A DNA stretch of 64,000 nucleotides from an uncultured Bacilli bacterium (GCA_944359725.1 CALVSY010000002.1:38207-102206); one strand, 5' to 3'; positions 52,954-61,793 are shown, counted from the first letter of the stretch. Program-made: numbers and translations. Notes: generated by a model not told the origin, from the letters alone.

Positions 52954-54243
52954 CTAATATAAATAACTTATATCAACGTTACCCGTAATTCCAGGAACAC
53001 TTCCTTTAGAAGTATATTGCCACATAGAATATGGTCCATCATATTTTAAAGTACTATTATACTCCGCTACCCAATCAACGTAACTTTTAGATAAAGCACC
53101 AAGCCTATTCATCGCATACCAACGTCCTGAATAAAGCTTTACCTTATATAAGTTATTAACATGATTACTTACTTCACTTACGTATATATTAGTAATCTTA
53201 TCATACATGTCTTTTGATATTTCATTTGATGATGAACCATTAGATGATTGCCAAGACTCTATGTCATAATAAATACCTAAAGTAGGTTTTAAATCATACT
53301 TATCAATCATGCTGTTAGTAAATACCGCTTCTTTTTTAGCACCAGTTAAAGTGGTCGAATAACTAAATAAATATATTCCATACGGAATATTAAGTCTTTT
53401 TACTTCACTTATGTTTCTTTCGAACTTCTTATCTAAAGTATCATAATAACCAAGTCTTAATATTACGCCATAACAATCACTTTCACTTGCAAACGTATTC
53501 CAATCGATATCTCCTTGATAATAGCTTACGTCTATTACCTTTACTTTTGTAGTTCCTAAATACTTACCAGATGGAGAAAAATAATGATTTGTTCCATCTA
53601 TGTTTTTTAATCCAGTTACTTTTACATCATTTTCATAATAATAGGTACTTCCATTTTCTTCATAAAAACCGTTTTTTAATTGCTTCGTTGAAGCGGGTTC
53701 TAATACGTTGTTTGCTTCACTCTTTTCAGTAATCATCTTTTCTTCATTAGATTCATTACTTTCTTCTACTACATCTTCTTTTTCTATAACATCATTAGTA
53801 ACGTTATCTTCTAATTTTTCAGAACTTTCGTCTAAAGTCTCTTCTTCTAAGATATCCTCACAATTAATTAATTCTTCCTCACTTTCTATATTACTACTTA
53901 CTACATCTTCATCATCTTCTTCTATTACTTCTTCATTTACCAAAACATCATCACTTATATTATCACTAATATCACTTATACTTTCTGCTTTATTTTCTTC
54001 ACTTATATAACTAGTTTCAACCTTTGGAACCTCATATGAACATAATGCTTTATCATCTTTAATTACTTCTTTTTTATTCTCAACTTTCTTAGAAGTATTT
54101 TCTACCTTCTTAGTTAACGTTTCCTTTACCTCTTTATTCTTTGTTATACTTTTTGATATCTCATCTTCATTAGAACATATGTATAAAATATCTATTACCC
54201 CTACTATAAATAAAATGCTTGCAACAATTATTAACTTTTTCAT
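52954..54243 (-). CDS. GH25 lysozyme with acidic linker and wall-binding repeat
   Basis: 429 residues. Signal anchor at 2-24, then about 150 residues rich in Glu, Asp and Ser with no structure, a cell-wall-binding-type repeat (GFYEENGSTYYYENDVKVTG, near 195-235), and a GH25 muramidase domain: VIDVSYYQGDIDW (catalytic Asp), YGIYLFSYS, IYYDIESW (catalytic Glu) and WQYTSKGSVPG. It would cleave peptidoglycan N-acetylmuramic linkages. GGAGG precedes ATG 54243, with a copy of the 43-bp element 30 bases upstream. Confidence 0.92.
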   Translation of the reverse strand: MKKLIIVASILFIVGVIDILYICSNEDEISKSITKNKEVKETLTKKVENTSKKVENKKEVIKDDKALCSYEVPKVETSYISEENKAESISDISDNISDDVLVNEEVIEEDDEDVVSSNIESEEELINCEDILEEETLDESSEKLEDNVTNDVIEKEDVVEESNESNEEKMITEKSEANNVLEPASTKQLKNGFYEENGSTYYYENDVKVTGLKNIDGTNHYFSPSGKYLGTTKVKVIDVSYYQGDIDWNTFASESDCYGVILRLGYYDTLDKKFERNISEVKRLNIPYGIYLFSYSTTLTGAKKEAVFTNSMIDKYDLKPTLGIYYDIESWQSSNGSSSNEISKDMYDKITNIYVSEVSNHVNNLYKVKLYSGRWYAMNRLGALSKSYVDWVAEYNSTLKYDGPYSMWQYTSKGSVPGITGNVDISYLY

Positions 54244-54272
54244 TTAACCTCCATATATTTTTTTATTTACCA

Positions 54273-54315
54273 CTTCCTCATACTTATAATTCTCCATCTT
54301 TTCTAAAAATCCACT
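54273..54315 (-). promoter_or_regulatory. 43-bp regulon element, copy 3 (GH25 lysozyme)
   Basis: AGTGGATTTTTAGAAAAG then ATGG and AATTATAAGTATGAGGAAG, ungapped with the other three copies. The last 20 bases are identical to copy 4. Confidence 0.75.
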
Positions 54316-54332
54316 ATTTTTTGTAAAATAAT

Positions 54333-54368
54333 TAAAAAAAATAAGCAGACATATAAATGTCCACTTAT
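54333..54368 (-). terminator. Terminator of the LRR surface protein
   Basis: ATAAGTGGACAT/ATGTCTGCTTAT stem with wobble pairs, eight T on the minus strand. Confidence 0.8.
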
Positions 54369-54386
54369 CTCGTTTATTTAATGATG

Positions 54387-55808
54387 TTAGTTTCTAACCG
54401 TTGGAGTTGGTCTATCAGAAAATGAAGTTGCTTCATATTTTGTATTTTTACCAATTGATATACTTGTTATCTTGTTTGTTTGACCAGGATTTAAGTCAAA
54501 AGCTTCTTCCCCTATGCTTTCAACATTATCAGGTATATACAACTCACCTTCTAGGTTCTCACACATACCAAAAGCAGTATTTCCAATTGTTCTAAGACCT
54601 GTTCCAAACGATATTGATGTAAGCGCTGTAAATGAAAAAGCATCAAAATCTATCGTTACAACACTATCTGGTATTATTAACTCTCCTGTTAAATTACTAC
54701 AACTACTAAACGCAGCAGCTCCTATTTCCTCAATGTTATTTCCTAACTTTAATGATGTAATTTGTGTTGAAGCAAAGGCAGTCGTACCTAGTGCAGTTAC
54801 ACTATCCGGTATTATTAATTTTCCAGTTATTCCTGTCATAGCAAATGCACAATCTCCAATTTTCTCTAAGCCGCTAGGTAAATTTAACTCACCCGTTAAA
54901 AACATACAACCAAAAAATGCACCATTTCCTATTTTCTTCAAAGTAGAAGGAAAGCTTATACTTTTTATTATGTTTATATCTTCATTCATTAGGTCATCTT
55001 CCACTGTAGTATTATCAAAATTTATATTACCTATTGCATAAGCAGAAAAACCGTTTGTTATAATAATGTTTCCATTTTCAGCATCAAAAGTTCCACCATC
55101 TGCTATTTCAGTTACTCCCTCAGGTATCTCTAAGTGTCCATTGTTTGCTTTAACCTGCTGGATTCCATAATCCGTTAGTCCACTTATTACCGTATCACTT
55201 TCCCAGACAAACATCTCTTGTTCTTCTTCCGGAGGCGTTGTTACCTCTTCTTCTTTGTCTGTTTGTGTATATGTTAATTCATATGATAAGGTTATACTTT
55301 GTTTTTCATCTGGCAAGTCTTCTTCATTTAAATCATCTCTATACCTTATTGTTATTGTTACCTTTTTAGTTTGCCCTTTATTTAATAAATCTCCTATGGC
55401 AAGTTCTGTGCCATCATTTTTATATGTTACTCTAAAATCTAAATACTTTTCTTGTTCTTCCGTAAATGTTGGCGCAACTATGTTTGATATTTCTGCGTTT
55501 ATACTTCCTTCATTTACTAAATCTACGTCATAGACAACTTCATCTTTTGGATTATTTAAACTTACGTTTATGTTTGTTATTGAAGCACCGTTTTCTGCTA
55601 CATTTGGTCTGTTTTTCTCACTTGCTTCTCCCTTTGTTTTTGCTTCACTTAGGTTTGCAAAATGAATATCCCAATTTGCAGCATCTACGTTTGCACTACC
55701 GTTTATAGAAAGTAGGCCACTCATTGCAGCATACGCAACACTTAGTCCTATTACCGCAACTAAAAGCGATATTATAACTATCATTTTTGTCTTTCTTTGC
55801 TTTTCCAT
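54387..55808 (-). CDS. Secreted protein with TasA-like N-terminal region and BspA leucine-rich repeats
   Basis: 473 residues. Signal helix (IISLLVAVIGLSVAYA) is followed by SGLLSINGSANVDAANWDIHF, like the start of TasA/camelysin-type proteins. A strand-rich domain to about 195 comes next, then BspA-type LRR_5 repeats (GNGAFFGC, IPDSVTALGTTAFASTQIT, SIGEEAFDL). No LPXTG anchor seen. Likely surface adhesion or matrix. AAGGTG precedes ATG 55808. Confidence 0.88.
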   Translation of the reverse strand: MEKQRKTKMIVIISLLVAVIGLSVAYAAMSGLLSINGSANVDAANWDIHFANLSEAKTKGEASEKNRPNVAENGASITNINVSLNNPKDEVVYDVDLVNEGSINAEISNIVAPTFTEEQEKYLDFRVTYKNDGTELAIGDLLNKGQTKKVTITIRYRDDLNEEDLPDEKQSITLSYELTYTQTDKEEEVTTPPEEEQEMFVWESDTVISGLTDYGIQQVKANNGHLEIPEGVTEIADGGTFDAENGNIIITNGFSAYAIGNINFDNTTVEDDLMNEDINIIKSISFPSTLKKIGNGAFFGCMFLTGELNLPSGLEKIGDCAFAMTGITGKLIIPDSVTALGTTAFASTQITSLKLGNNIEEIGAAAFSSCSNLTGELIIPDSVVTIDFDAFSFTALTSISFGTGLRTIGNTAFGMCENLEGELYIPDNVESIGEEAFDLNPGQTNKITSISIGKNTKYEATSFSDRPTPTVRN

Positions 55809-55908
55809 TTCACACCTTCTTAACTAGTTTTTTAACTAATTTAATATTAACATATCTTTTATTTTAATTCAATTTCTTTTATTAGTATGTGTAAATATAT
55901 GTTTTATA

Positions 55909-55937
55909 TTGATATTAATTTTATTTTTGGTTATAAT
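55909..55937 (+). promoter_or_regulatory. Antitoxin RNA promoter, locus 2
   Basis: TTGATA, exact 17-bp spacer with TTTTATTTTTGG, TATAAT. Confidence 0.85.
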
Positions 55938-55944
55938 TAAATTG

Positions 55945-56031
55945 TAAGGAAGCAGCTTAACTAGTTGTTTTCCAAGAGTTATAATAACAATCGAAGAACA
56001 GAGCTAGTATTTTACTTTGCTCTGTTCTTCT
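55945..56031 (+). ncRNA. Predicted antisense/antitoxin RNA, locus 2
   Basis: Carries a 5' hairpin (GGAA...CAGCT/AGTTG...TTCC, near 55949-55972) and ends in the 12-bp terminator that it shares with the converging toxin. No supported ORF. Confidence 0.65.
55993..56030. terminator. Shared bidirectional terminator, locus 2
   Basis: GAAGAACAGAGC/GCTCTGTTCTTC, perfect 12-bp stem. Confidence 0.85.
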
Positions 56032-56035
56032 TATA

Positions 56036-56119
56036 TTATATAATAATCAGTATGACTACTATTATAAGTAATATGATGATTAATTTTGGTGTAAATTTTA
56101 TTTCAAATCTAAATCTCAT
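56036..56119 (-). CDS. Small hydrophobic toxin-like peptide, locus 2 (27 aa)
   Basis: ATG 56119; ribosome site weak (GGGTTGCAG). MRFRFEIKFTPK is a basic head before a pure Leu/Ile/Val helix. The long leader holds GGAAGTAG and GTTTTCC, matching the opposing RNA and able to fold. Copy 4 of the 43-bp element lies just upstream of the predicted start. Same plan as locus 1. Confidence 0.6.
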   Translation of the reverse strand: MRFRFEIKFTPKLIIILLIIVVILIII

Positions 56120-56187
56120 AAGCTGCAACCCAACGTCTATTCTTATTCGTAATAAAAAACGGAAAACAAAGCTAGTACTTTTAACTA

Positions 56188-56230
56188 CTTCCTCATACTT
56201 ATAATTCTCTATAACTTTTAAAAATCCTCT
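56188..56230 (-). promoter_or_regulatory. 43-bp regulon element, copy 4 (toxin locus 2)
   Basis: AGAGGATTTTTAAAAG, TTATAG, then AATTATAAGTATGAGGAAG; ungapped with the other copies. Confidence 0.75.
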
Positions 56231-56240
56231 AAAAAAATGA

Positions 56241-56268
56241 AAAAAAGATTAAAAAATTAATCTTTTTT
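56241..56268. terminator. uvrC terminator
   Basis: AAAAAGATTAA/TTAATCTTTTT stem, AAAA loop. Confidence 0.8.
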
Positions 56269-58023
56269 ATATTCTTTTAAAAACTCATATAAATCATCTG
56301 CAACTTTTTCTGGTAAAACACTTGCAAGTTCTTCTTTTGATAAACCCTTTAATTTTGTTATTGTTTTATATTTTTTTAGCAACTCTTTTTTTCTTTTTTC
56401 GCCTATACCAGATACATTATCTAAAATGCTAGATAAACTACCTTTACTTCTTATGTCTTTATGATAGTTAATCGTGAATCTATGAACTTCATCTTGAATT
56501 CTTGTTAAAAGATGAAATACATCAGATGTTTTATCTATTTCGTATTCTTTATCCTCACTTATAAGGGCTGTTGTCGTATGTTTATCGTTCTTCTTTAATC
56601 CTAATACTGGTATGTCTAAATAAAGACTATCAAGTATTTCTTTTGCAGCGTGAACTTGAGCTATGCCACCGTCTACTATTATTAAATCTGGTTTTTCTAA
56701 CTTATCATGAAGTACCCTATAATACCTTCTATAAATAACCTCTTGCATCGTGTGATAATCATCTTTAGAACCTGACGTTATCTTATATTTTCTATATTCT
56801 TTTTTATCTGGTTTTCCATTAGTAAACACAACCATACCAGATACGGTAAAACTGCCAAAAAGATGTGCATTATCAAATGTCTCTATCCTTTTTAAATTTG
56901 GAATACCAATTAATTTGCCTAATTCTTCATTCGCACCAAACGTTCTATTATCATCTCTTACAATGAGTTCAAATTTCTCATCTAACACTATTTTAGCATT
57001 ATCATAAGCCATTTGAACTAGATTTTTCTTAAGTCCTTTTTGTGGAACTATAAATTTTGTATTAATTGCACTTTCTAGCAAATCACAATCAAAATCACTT
57101 GATACTAATACTTCTTTTGGAACTTCGTTTTTATCATAAAAACTAGTTACAAAATATGATAAAGTATCTTTAACATCGTCTATTAAAGGAAAAACCTCAC
57201 CATCTCTCATGTTTATTCTTCCGTCTCTTAGATGTAACACCTGAAATGATATATAATCATTTTTAACATAGTAGTTAATTACGTCTCTTGTTACGTTATC
57301 ATTTAAACTAATTTTTTGTTTTTCTAGTACTTTATCTATGTATTCTAGCATTTCTTTATATTCAAGCGCTTTTTCAAAATTAAGATTACTTGATGCCTGT
57401 TTCATTAACTCTACTATCTTTTTTCTTACCTCATCATAATTACCATGTAAAAAGCTTGTTACCTCACTAATCATGTTTTTTATAACTTCTTTATCTATTT
57501 TTTTCTCACAATAACCTAAGCACTGTCCTATATGATAATACAAACACACCTTTTTTTGCATGGTATGACATTTTCTAAAGGGATATATTCTATTTAAAAG
57601 TTCCACCGTTTTTCTTGCAGCATAAGCGTTTGGATAAGGTCCAAATAATTTTCCTTTATGTCCTTTTATTTTTCTTGGTCTTGATATAATAAGTCTTGGA
57701 TATGTTTCACTTGTTATTTCAATATATGGATATGATTTATTATCTTTAAGTAAAATGTTGTACTTTGGTGAGTACTTTTTTATTAAGTTAATCTCTAAGA
57801 GTAAAGACTCAACTTCACTTGCAGTTACGATGTATTCAAAATCTTTAATGTTTTCAACTAAAGCTTTTGTTTTTCCAGTATGCTCTCTATTAAAATAAGA
57901 TGATACCCGCCTTTTTAAGTTTTTAGCTTTTCCAACGTATATTACTTTACCTGTTTCATCTTTCATTAAATAACAACCTGGTTCGGTTGTTAGTAAACTT
58001 AGTTTTTCTTTTATAACGTTCAT
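56257..58023 (-). CDS. uvrC: Excinuclease ABC subunit C
   Basis: 588 residues, near family length. GIY-YIG nuclease at the start (PGCYLMKDETGKVIYVGKAKNLKRR), Cys-rich CHTMQKKVCLYYHIGQCLGYC, UvrB-interaction segment near 200, the RNase-H-like part (LIIVDGGIAQVHAA) and a helix-hairpin-helix tail (DNVSGIGEKRKKELLKKY). It incises both sides of lesions with UvrAB. AGGTGA precedes ATG 58023. Confidence 0.98.
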   Translation of the reverse strand: MNVIKEKLSLLTTEPGCYLMKDETGKVIYVGKAKNLKRRVSSYFNREHTGKTKALVENIKDFEYIVTASEVESLLLEINLIKKYSPKYNILLKDNKSYPYIEITSETYPRLIISRPRKIKGHKGKLFGPYPNAYAARKTVELLNRIYPFRKCHTMQKKVCLYYHIGQCLGYCEKKIDKEVIKNMISEVTSFLHGNYDEVRKKIVELMKQASSNLNFEKALEYKEMLEYIDKVLEKQKISLNDNVTRDVINYYVKNDYISFQVLHLRDGRINMRDGEVFPLIDDVKDTLSYFVTSFYDKNEVPKEVLVSSDFDCDLLESAINTKFIVPQKGLKKNLVQMAYDNAKIVLDEKFELIVRDDNRTFGANEELGKLIGIPNLKRIETFDNAHLFGSFTVSGMVVFTNGKPDKKEYRKYKITSGSKDDYHTMQEVIYRRYYRVLHDKLEKPDLIIVDGGIAQVHAAKEILDSLYLDIPVLGLKKNDKHTTTALISEDKEYEIDKTSDVFHLLTRIQDEVHRFTINYHKDIRSKGSLSSILDNVSGIGEKRKKELLKKYKTITKLKGLSKEELASVLPEKVADDLYEFLKEYKKD

Positions 58024-58052
58024 AATAAATCACCTACTAAAATATTATATCA

Positions 58053-58086
58053 CAAAAACTATGCCTTTATCTTCTTAAGGCATAGC
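58053..58086 (-). terminator. pyrH terminator
   Basis: CTATGCCTT/AAGGCATAG stem and five T on the minus strand. Confidence 0.8.
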
Positions 58087-58118
58087 AAAAACCATTTTTA
58101 AAGAACTAGTTTATAAAA

Positions 58119-58817
58119 TTAAGAAATTATCGTTCCTACTTTTTTACCTAAAATAGCTTTTTTCAAATCATCTTTATTATTTATGTTAACAACAATTATT
58201 GGTATTTGATTATCCATGCACATGGTAGTAGAAGTAGAATCCATGACCTTTAATTTTTTATTTAGAACTTCTAAATATGAAATTTTATCATACTTTTTAG
58301 CATCCTTATTTTTCTTTGGATCACTATCATAAACACCGTCAACGTTCGTTGCTTTAACTAAAGCATCAGCATGTATTTCTGCAGCTTTTAAGGCCGCCGC
58401 GGTATCGGTTGTAAAAAATGGACTTCCTGTTCCACAACCAAATATAACGATTCTTTTTTTATCCAAGTGTTTATATGCTCTTCCTTTTATGTAAAATTCT
58501 GCTACTTGCCTCATTTCAATTGAGGTCTGCACTCTTGATTCAACTCCTATTTGTCTAAACGCATCATTTAAAGTCAATGCATTCATCGTTGTTGCAAGCA
58601 TACCTATATAATCAGCTGTTGCCCTATCAAACTCCTCGTTTTGCCTTCCTCTCCAAAAGTTGCCACCACCGACTACTATTCCAATTTCAACACCAAGATC
58701 ATAAACCTCTTTTATTTTTTTACATATTTTAAGTACGGTATCGTAACATACTCCTGATTTTTTACTTCCTGCTAGTGACTCACCACTTAATTTAATTAAT
58801 ATTCTTTTGTACTTCAT
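58119..58817 (-). CDS. pyrH: UMP kinase
   Basis: 232 residues. YKRILIKLSGESLAGSKKSG, GIVVGGGNFWRGR and the late DSTSTTMCMDNQIPIIVVN are diagnostic of bacterial PyrH, which makes UDP from UMP. Start uncertain: ATGs at 58829, 58826 and 58817 follow AAAGG at 0, 3 and 12 bases. It follows murE by about 40 bases, an unusual pairing, as pyrH is usually next to tsf and frr. Confidence 0.95.
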   Translation of the reverse strand: MKYKRILIKLSGESLAGSKKSGVCYDTVLKICKKIKEVYDLGVEIGIVVGGGNFWRGRQNEEFDRATADYIGMLATTMNALTLNDAFRQIGVESRVQTSIEMRQVAEFYIKGRAYKHLDKKRIVIFGCGTGSPFFTTDTAAALKAAEIHADALVKATNVDGVYDSDPKKNKDAKKYDKISYLEVLNKKLKVMDSTSTTMCMDNQIPIIVVNINNKDDLKKAILGKKVGTIIS

Positions 58818-58864
58818 GTTAAACATCATCCTTTCTTTTGTACATAAAAAGACAGACAACTTTT

Positions 58865-60262
58865 TTAGTCATCTATCTTTTCTATTCTAATAACCTTATT
58901 ACTTTCTAAGTAATCAAGTACCGTTTTTTTATCATTAAATGGTATTTTTTTATTATCTTTTACAATCATAACCTCTTCATGACCTTTACCTAAAATAAGT
59001 AAAGCATCGTTAACGTTTAATAATTTAATACCTTTTATAATCGCTTTTTTTCTATCTAATTCAACTTCGTAATTAGTGTTAGTAATGCCTTTTAACATAT
59101 CATCAACTATTTGATTAGGATCTTCATTATGAATATCATCTTCCGTTATTATTACCCTGTCGCATAAATCAGTTACTATCTTAGTCATAATTGGTCTTTT
59201 GGTTCTGTCTCTATCACCAGTACATCCAAATACCGTATAAATATGTCCATCACATACTTCTTTTACGGTACTAATAATGTTTAAAATAGCATCTGGAGTA
59301 TGGGCATAATCAATTATTATACGATTGTTCTTATACTCAACCATGTCCATTCTACCAGGAGGAGATTCTATATATAATAAGGTATCTGTAATATCCGAAT
59401 AATTAAACCCTAATTCTTTTAATATGATAATCGTAACAAGTACGTTATATATGTTATATTTTCCTATTAATGGAACTTTAATATTTTGTTTTACATCATC
59501 ATTTATAAATGTGAAATTACTACCTAATATACTCATTTGATAATCAGTTACCCGGTAATCCCCACCGGTAAAACCATACGTTATATTAGTGTTATAACTA
59601 AGCATAAAAGTTTCCTTATTAGGATCATCATAATTTATTATCGCTTTACCACACGGTCTTATACTATTAAATAGCTTCTGCTTACACTTAGCATAGTTTT
59701 CCATCGTTTTATGAATGTTTAAATGATCCTGAGTCAAATTAGTAAAAACAGCATACTCAAAAGGAACGTTTTCTAACCTTCTATGTAAAAGACCTTCGCT
59801 AGATGCTTCAACAACAGCGTATCTATATCCTTCGTCATATGCGCTTATTAACATATCATATATCTCGGTTACCTCTGGAGTTGTATTAGGTAAATCACTC
59901 ACCTTTTTATCCATGTAAAAACCAATCGTTCCTATGTAACAACACTTTTTACCAAACTTTTTTAAAGCATCATAAATTAAATAAGCCGTAGTTGTCTTTC
60001 CATTTGTTCCAGTAAGACCAATAATATGCATTTCTTCTAAATATTTATTGTAATTAGAAGATAAATAATTATTTAGATACTCCCTTGTATCTTCAACTAT
60101 TTCATAAGGAACAGAATACTCTCCCTCCTCAGCGATTATCTTTGATGCACCATTTTTAATCGCACTTGGAATAAAGTTGTGTCCATCACCTACTATACCC
60201 CTTAACGCAACAAATATATCGCCTTTCTTTACTTTTCTTGAATCAGTTTTAATATTTATCAT
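58865..60262 (-). CDS. murE: UDP-MurNAc-tripeptide synthetase MurE with unusual specificity loop
   Basis: 465 residues. TDSRKVKKGDIFVALRG, ATP loop GLTGTNGKTTTAYLI, NLTQDHLNIHKTMENY, YAHTPDAI and GCTGDRDRTKRP mark a Mur ligase of the MurE group. It adds the third residue of the peptidoglycan stem. At the place of the meso-DAP motif DNPR stands DDIH (TEDDIHNEDP), so neither DAP nor the usual Lys loop. GGTGA precedes ATG 60262; divergent from yigZ. Confidence 0.95.
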   Translation of the reverse strand: MINIKTDSRKVKKGDIFVALRGIVGDGHNFIPSAIKNGASKIIAEEGEYSVPYEIVEDTREYLNNYLSSNYNKYLEEMHIIGLTGTNGKTTTAYLIYDALKKFGKKCCYIGTIGFYMDKKVSDLPNTTPEVTEIYDMLISAYDEGYRYAVVEASSEGLLHRRLENVPFEYAVFTNLTQDHLNIHKTMENYAKCKQKLFNSIRPCGKAIINYDDPNKETFMLSYNTNITYGFTGGDYRVTDYQMSILGSNFTFINDDVKQNIKVPLIGKYNIYNVLVTIIILKELGFNYSDITDTLLYIESPPGRMDMVEYKNNRIIIDYAHTPDAILNIISTVKEVCDGHIYTVFGCTGDRDRTKRPIMTKIVTDLCDRVIITEDDIHNEDPNQIVDDMLKGITNTNYEVELDRKKAIIKGIKLLNVNDALLILGKGHEEVMIVKDNKKIPFNDKKTVLDYLESNKVIRIEKIDD

Positions 60263-60308
60263 AAATATTCACCATTTTCTTATAAACTACCCCTATTATA
60301 TAATATAT

Positions 60309-60337
60309 TTGAAAAAGCTTCAATAATCATTTATAAT
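60309..60337 (+). promoter_or_regulatory. yigZ promoter
   Basis: TTGAAA, exact 17-bp spacer, TATAAT. Confidence 0.85.
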
Positions 60338-60352
60338 GTTTTTGGTGATTTT

Positions 60353-60913
60353 ATGTTTACGATTAAAAATAATGAAGAAAGCAATTTTATTATTAAAAAC
60401 TCTAAGTTTATATCAAAAATATACAAAGTAGAAAAAGTAAGTGATGTAAAAAATATTTTAAATAGTTTAAAAGAAGAATACAAAGATGCAACACACATTT
60501 GTTATGCATACATAATTAATAATGATAAAAAAGCATTTGATGATAATGAACCTAGTAAAACCGCAGGAATGCCAATATTAAATATCTTAGAAAAAAATGA
60601 TTTAAACTTTGTTTTACTTGTTGTTATAAGATACTTTGGAGGTATAAAACTTGGTGCAAATGGCCTTGTAAGAGCATATTTAAAAGCATCTAAGGACGTT
60701 GTTGATAAGACAAGTATTATTCCATACGCAAAGGAAAATAAAATGCAAATCGAGTTTTCTTACGATAAGCAAAAAGAAATAAATTACATTTTAAAAGATC
60801 ATAATATAACTTATAAAGAATATGATGAAAACATTATTTATGAGTTTATGTATAAAGATGGTAAATATCCTAAAGAATTAGATAAATACATCATAAGAAA
60901 AAAGGACCTTTAA
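60353..60913 (+). CDS. yigZ: YigZ/IMPACT family protein
   Basis: 186 residues. KNSKFISKIYKVEKVSDV, ATHICYAYI, DDNEPSKTAGMPIL and VIRYFGGIKLGANGLVRAY are diagnostic. Eukaryotic IMPACT modulates Gcn2; the bacterial role is not settled. GGTGA lies before ATG 60353. Single gene, converging on the pilin gene with only 8 bases between stops. Confidence 0.95.
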   Translation: MFTIKNNEESNFIIKNSKFISKIYKVEKVSDVKNILNSLKEEYKDATHICYAYIINNDKKAFDDNEPSKTAGMPILNILEKNDLNFVLLVVIRYFGGIKLGANGLVRAYLKASKDVVDKTSIIPYAKENKMQIEFSYDKQKEINYILKDHNITYKEYDENIIYEFMYKDGKYPKELDKYIIRKKDL

Positions 60914-60921
60914 AGTCCTTT

Positions 60922-61497
60922 TTAATAAATAAGATTTTCGTCTTCTTTGTTTGTACCACTACCTCGTCCTATACACACCTCATTTGCTTGAGTAGAAGAT
61001 TGATCAACACAACCACAATCATTATATAGAATTAACTCCTTATTCTTAGCCCAACTTAATTTTTCTCTATCTTCTTTAAGATCCCATAATTCAATATAAT
61101 ACTTTAAATCATTATTAGGACATTTATATACCTGAACATGCCTTTTTCCTTTCGACTCATTAGCATGAACATATATTAATTCTGGATATTCAGTCTCATC
61201 GATGTCTAAGTAATTGCCTTCTATTAATTTAATAACATCTATTTGTTCACCACCGGTTGCACCATTATTAAAAGAAAGGTCTGGATCGCTTATATCCTGA
61301 TCAAGAAACTCTGGATGATCTGCTATATATCTTCTTGCTGCTGTAAATATACTACTAAATACGTTACGCCTGTTTTCAGCTGCTTGTTTTGCCCTTATAC
61401 TATTTACCGCAACGGTTGATATTGCAAGTATTATTCCAAGTATTACGATTACTGCTAAAAGTTCAATTAAACTAAAACCTTTTTTATTTTTTATCAT
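60922..61497 (-). CDS. Type IV pilin-like protein
   Basis: 191 residues from ATG 61497. KKGFSLIELLAVIVILGIILAI is the class III prepilin signal: cut after Gly with Glu at +5 and a long hydrophobic helix. The external part has Cys near its end (YNDCGCVDQ, EVCIGRG). Processing needs a prepilin peptidase, not in the window. Its ATG overlaps the trxA stop (TAATG). Confidence 0.9.
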   Translation of the reverse strand: MIKNKKGFSLIELLAVIVILGIILAISTVAVNSIRAKQAAENRRNVFSSIFTAARRYIADHPEFLDQDISDPDLSFNNGATGGEQIDVIKLIEGNYLDIDETEYPELIYVHANESKGKRHVQVYKCPNNDLKYYIELWDLKEDREKLSWAKNKELILYNDCGCVDQSSTQANEVCIGRGSGTNKEDENLIY

Positions 61498-61793
61498 TAT
61501 TTCATCACCCAATTCTCTAATTCATCTTCGTTCATAAAGCCTGTTTGTCTTTTTACTTCTTTACCGTTTTCAAATATTATTAAAGTTGGAACAGCAGTAA
61601 TACCATATTGTTCTGCTAAATTACTTTCTTCATCAATGTCTACTTTTATAATTGGAATAATGTCTTTTTTATCTATTTTATCCATTACTAAAGAAAGCAT
61701 TTTACAAGGTCCGCACCAAGTCGCAAAAAAATCTACCAATACTCTATTTTTTATTTCATTTTCAAATTCCTTTTCATTTACGTGTTTTATCAT
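61497..61793 (-). CDS. trxA: Thioredoxin
   Basis: 98 residues with VDFFATWCGPCKML active site and the cis-Pro in ITAVPTLIIF. AAAGGAGG precedes ATG 61793. Translationally coupled to the pilin gene, whose Cys-rich product could be a partner, though TrxA lacks a signal peptide and stays in the cytoplasm. Confidence 0.97.
   Translation of the reverse strand: MIKHVNEKEFENEIKNRVLVDFFATWCGPCKMLSLVMDKIDKKDIIPIIKVDIDEESNLAEQYGITAVPTLIIFENGKEVKRQTGFMNEDELENWVMK

Noticed and set aside
53708..54010. Plus-strand Ser-rich ORF opposite the lysozyme linker
   Set aside because: It is the reverse of the Glu/Asp/Ser-rich linker codons, not a gene.
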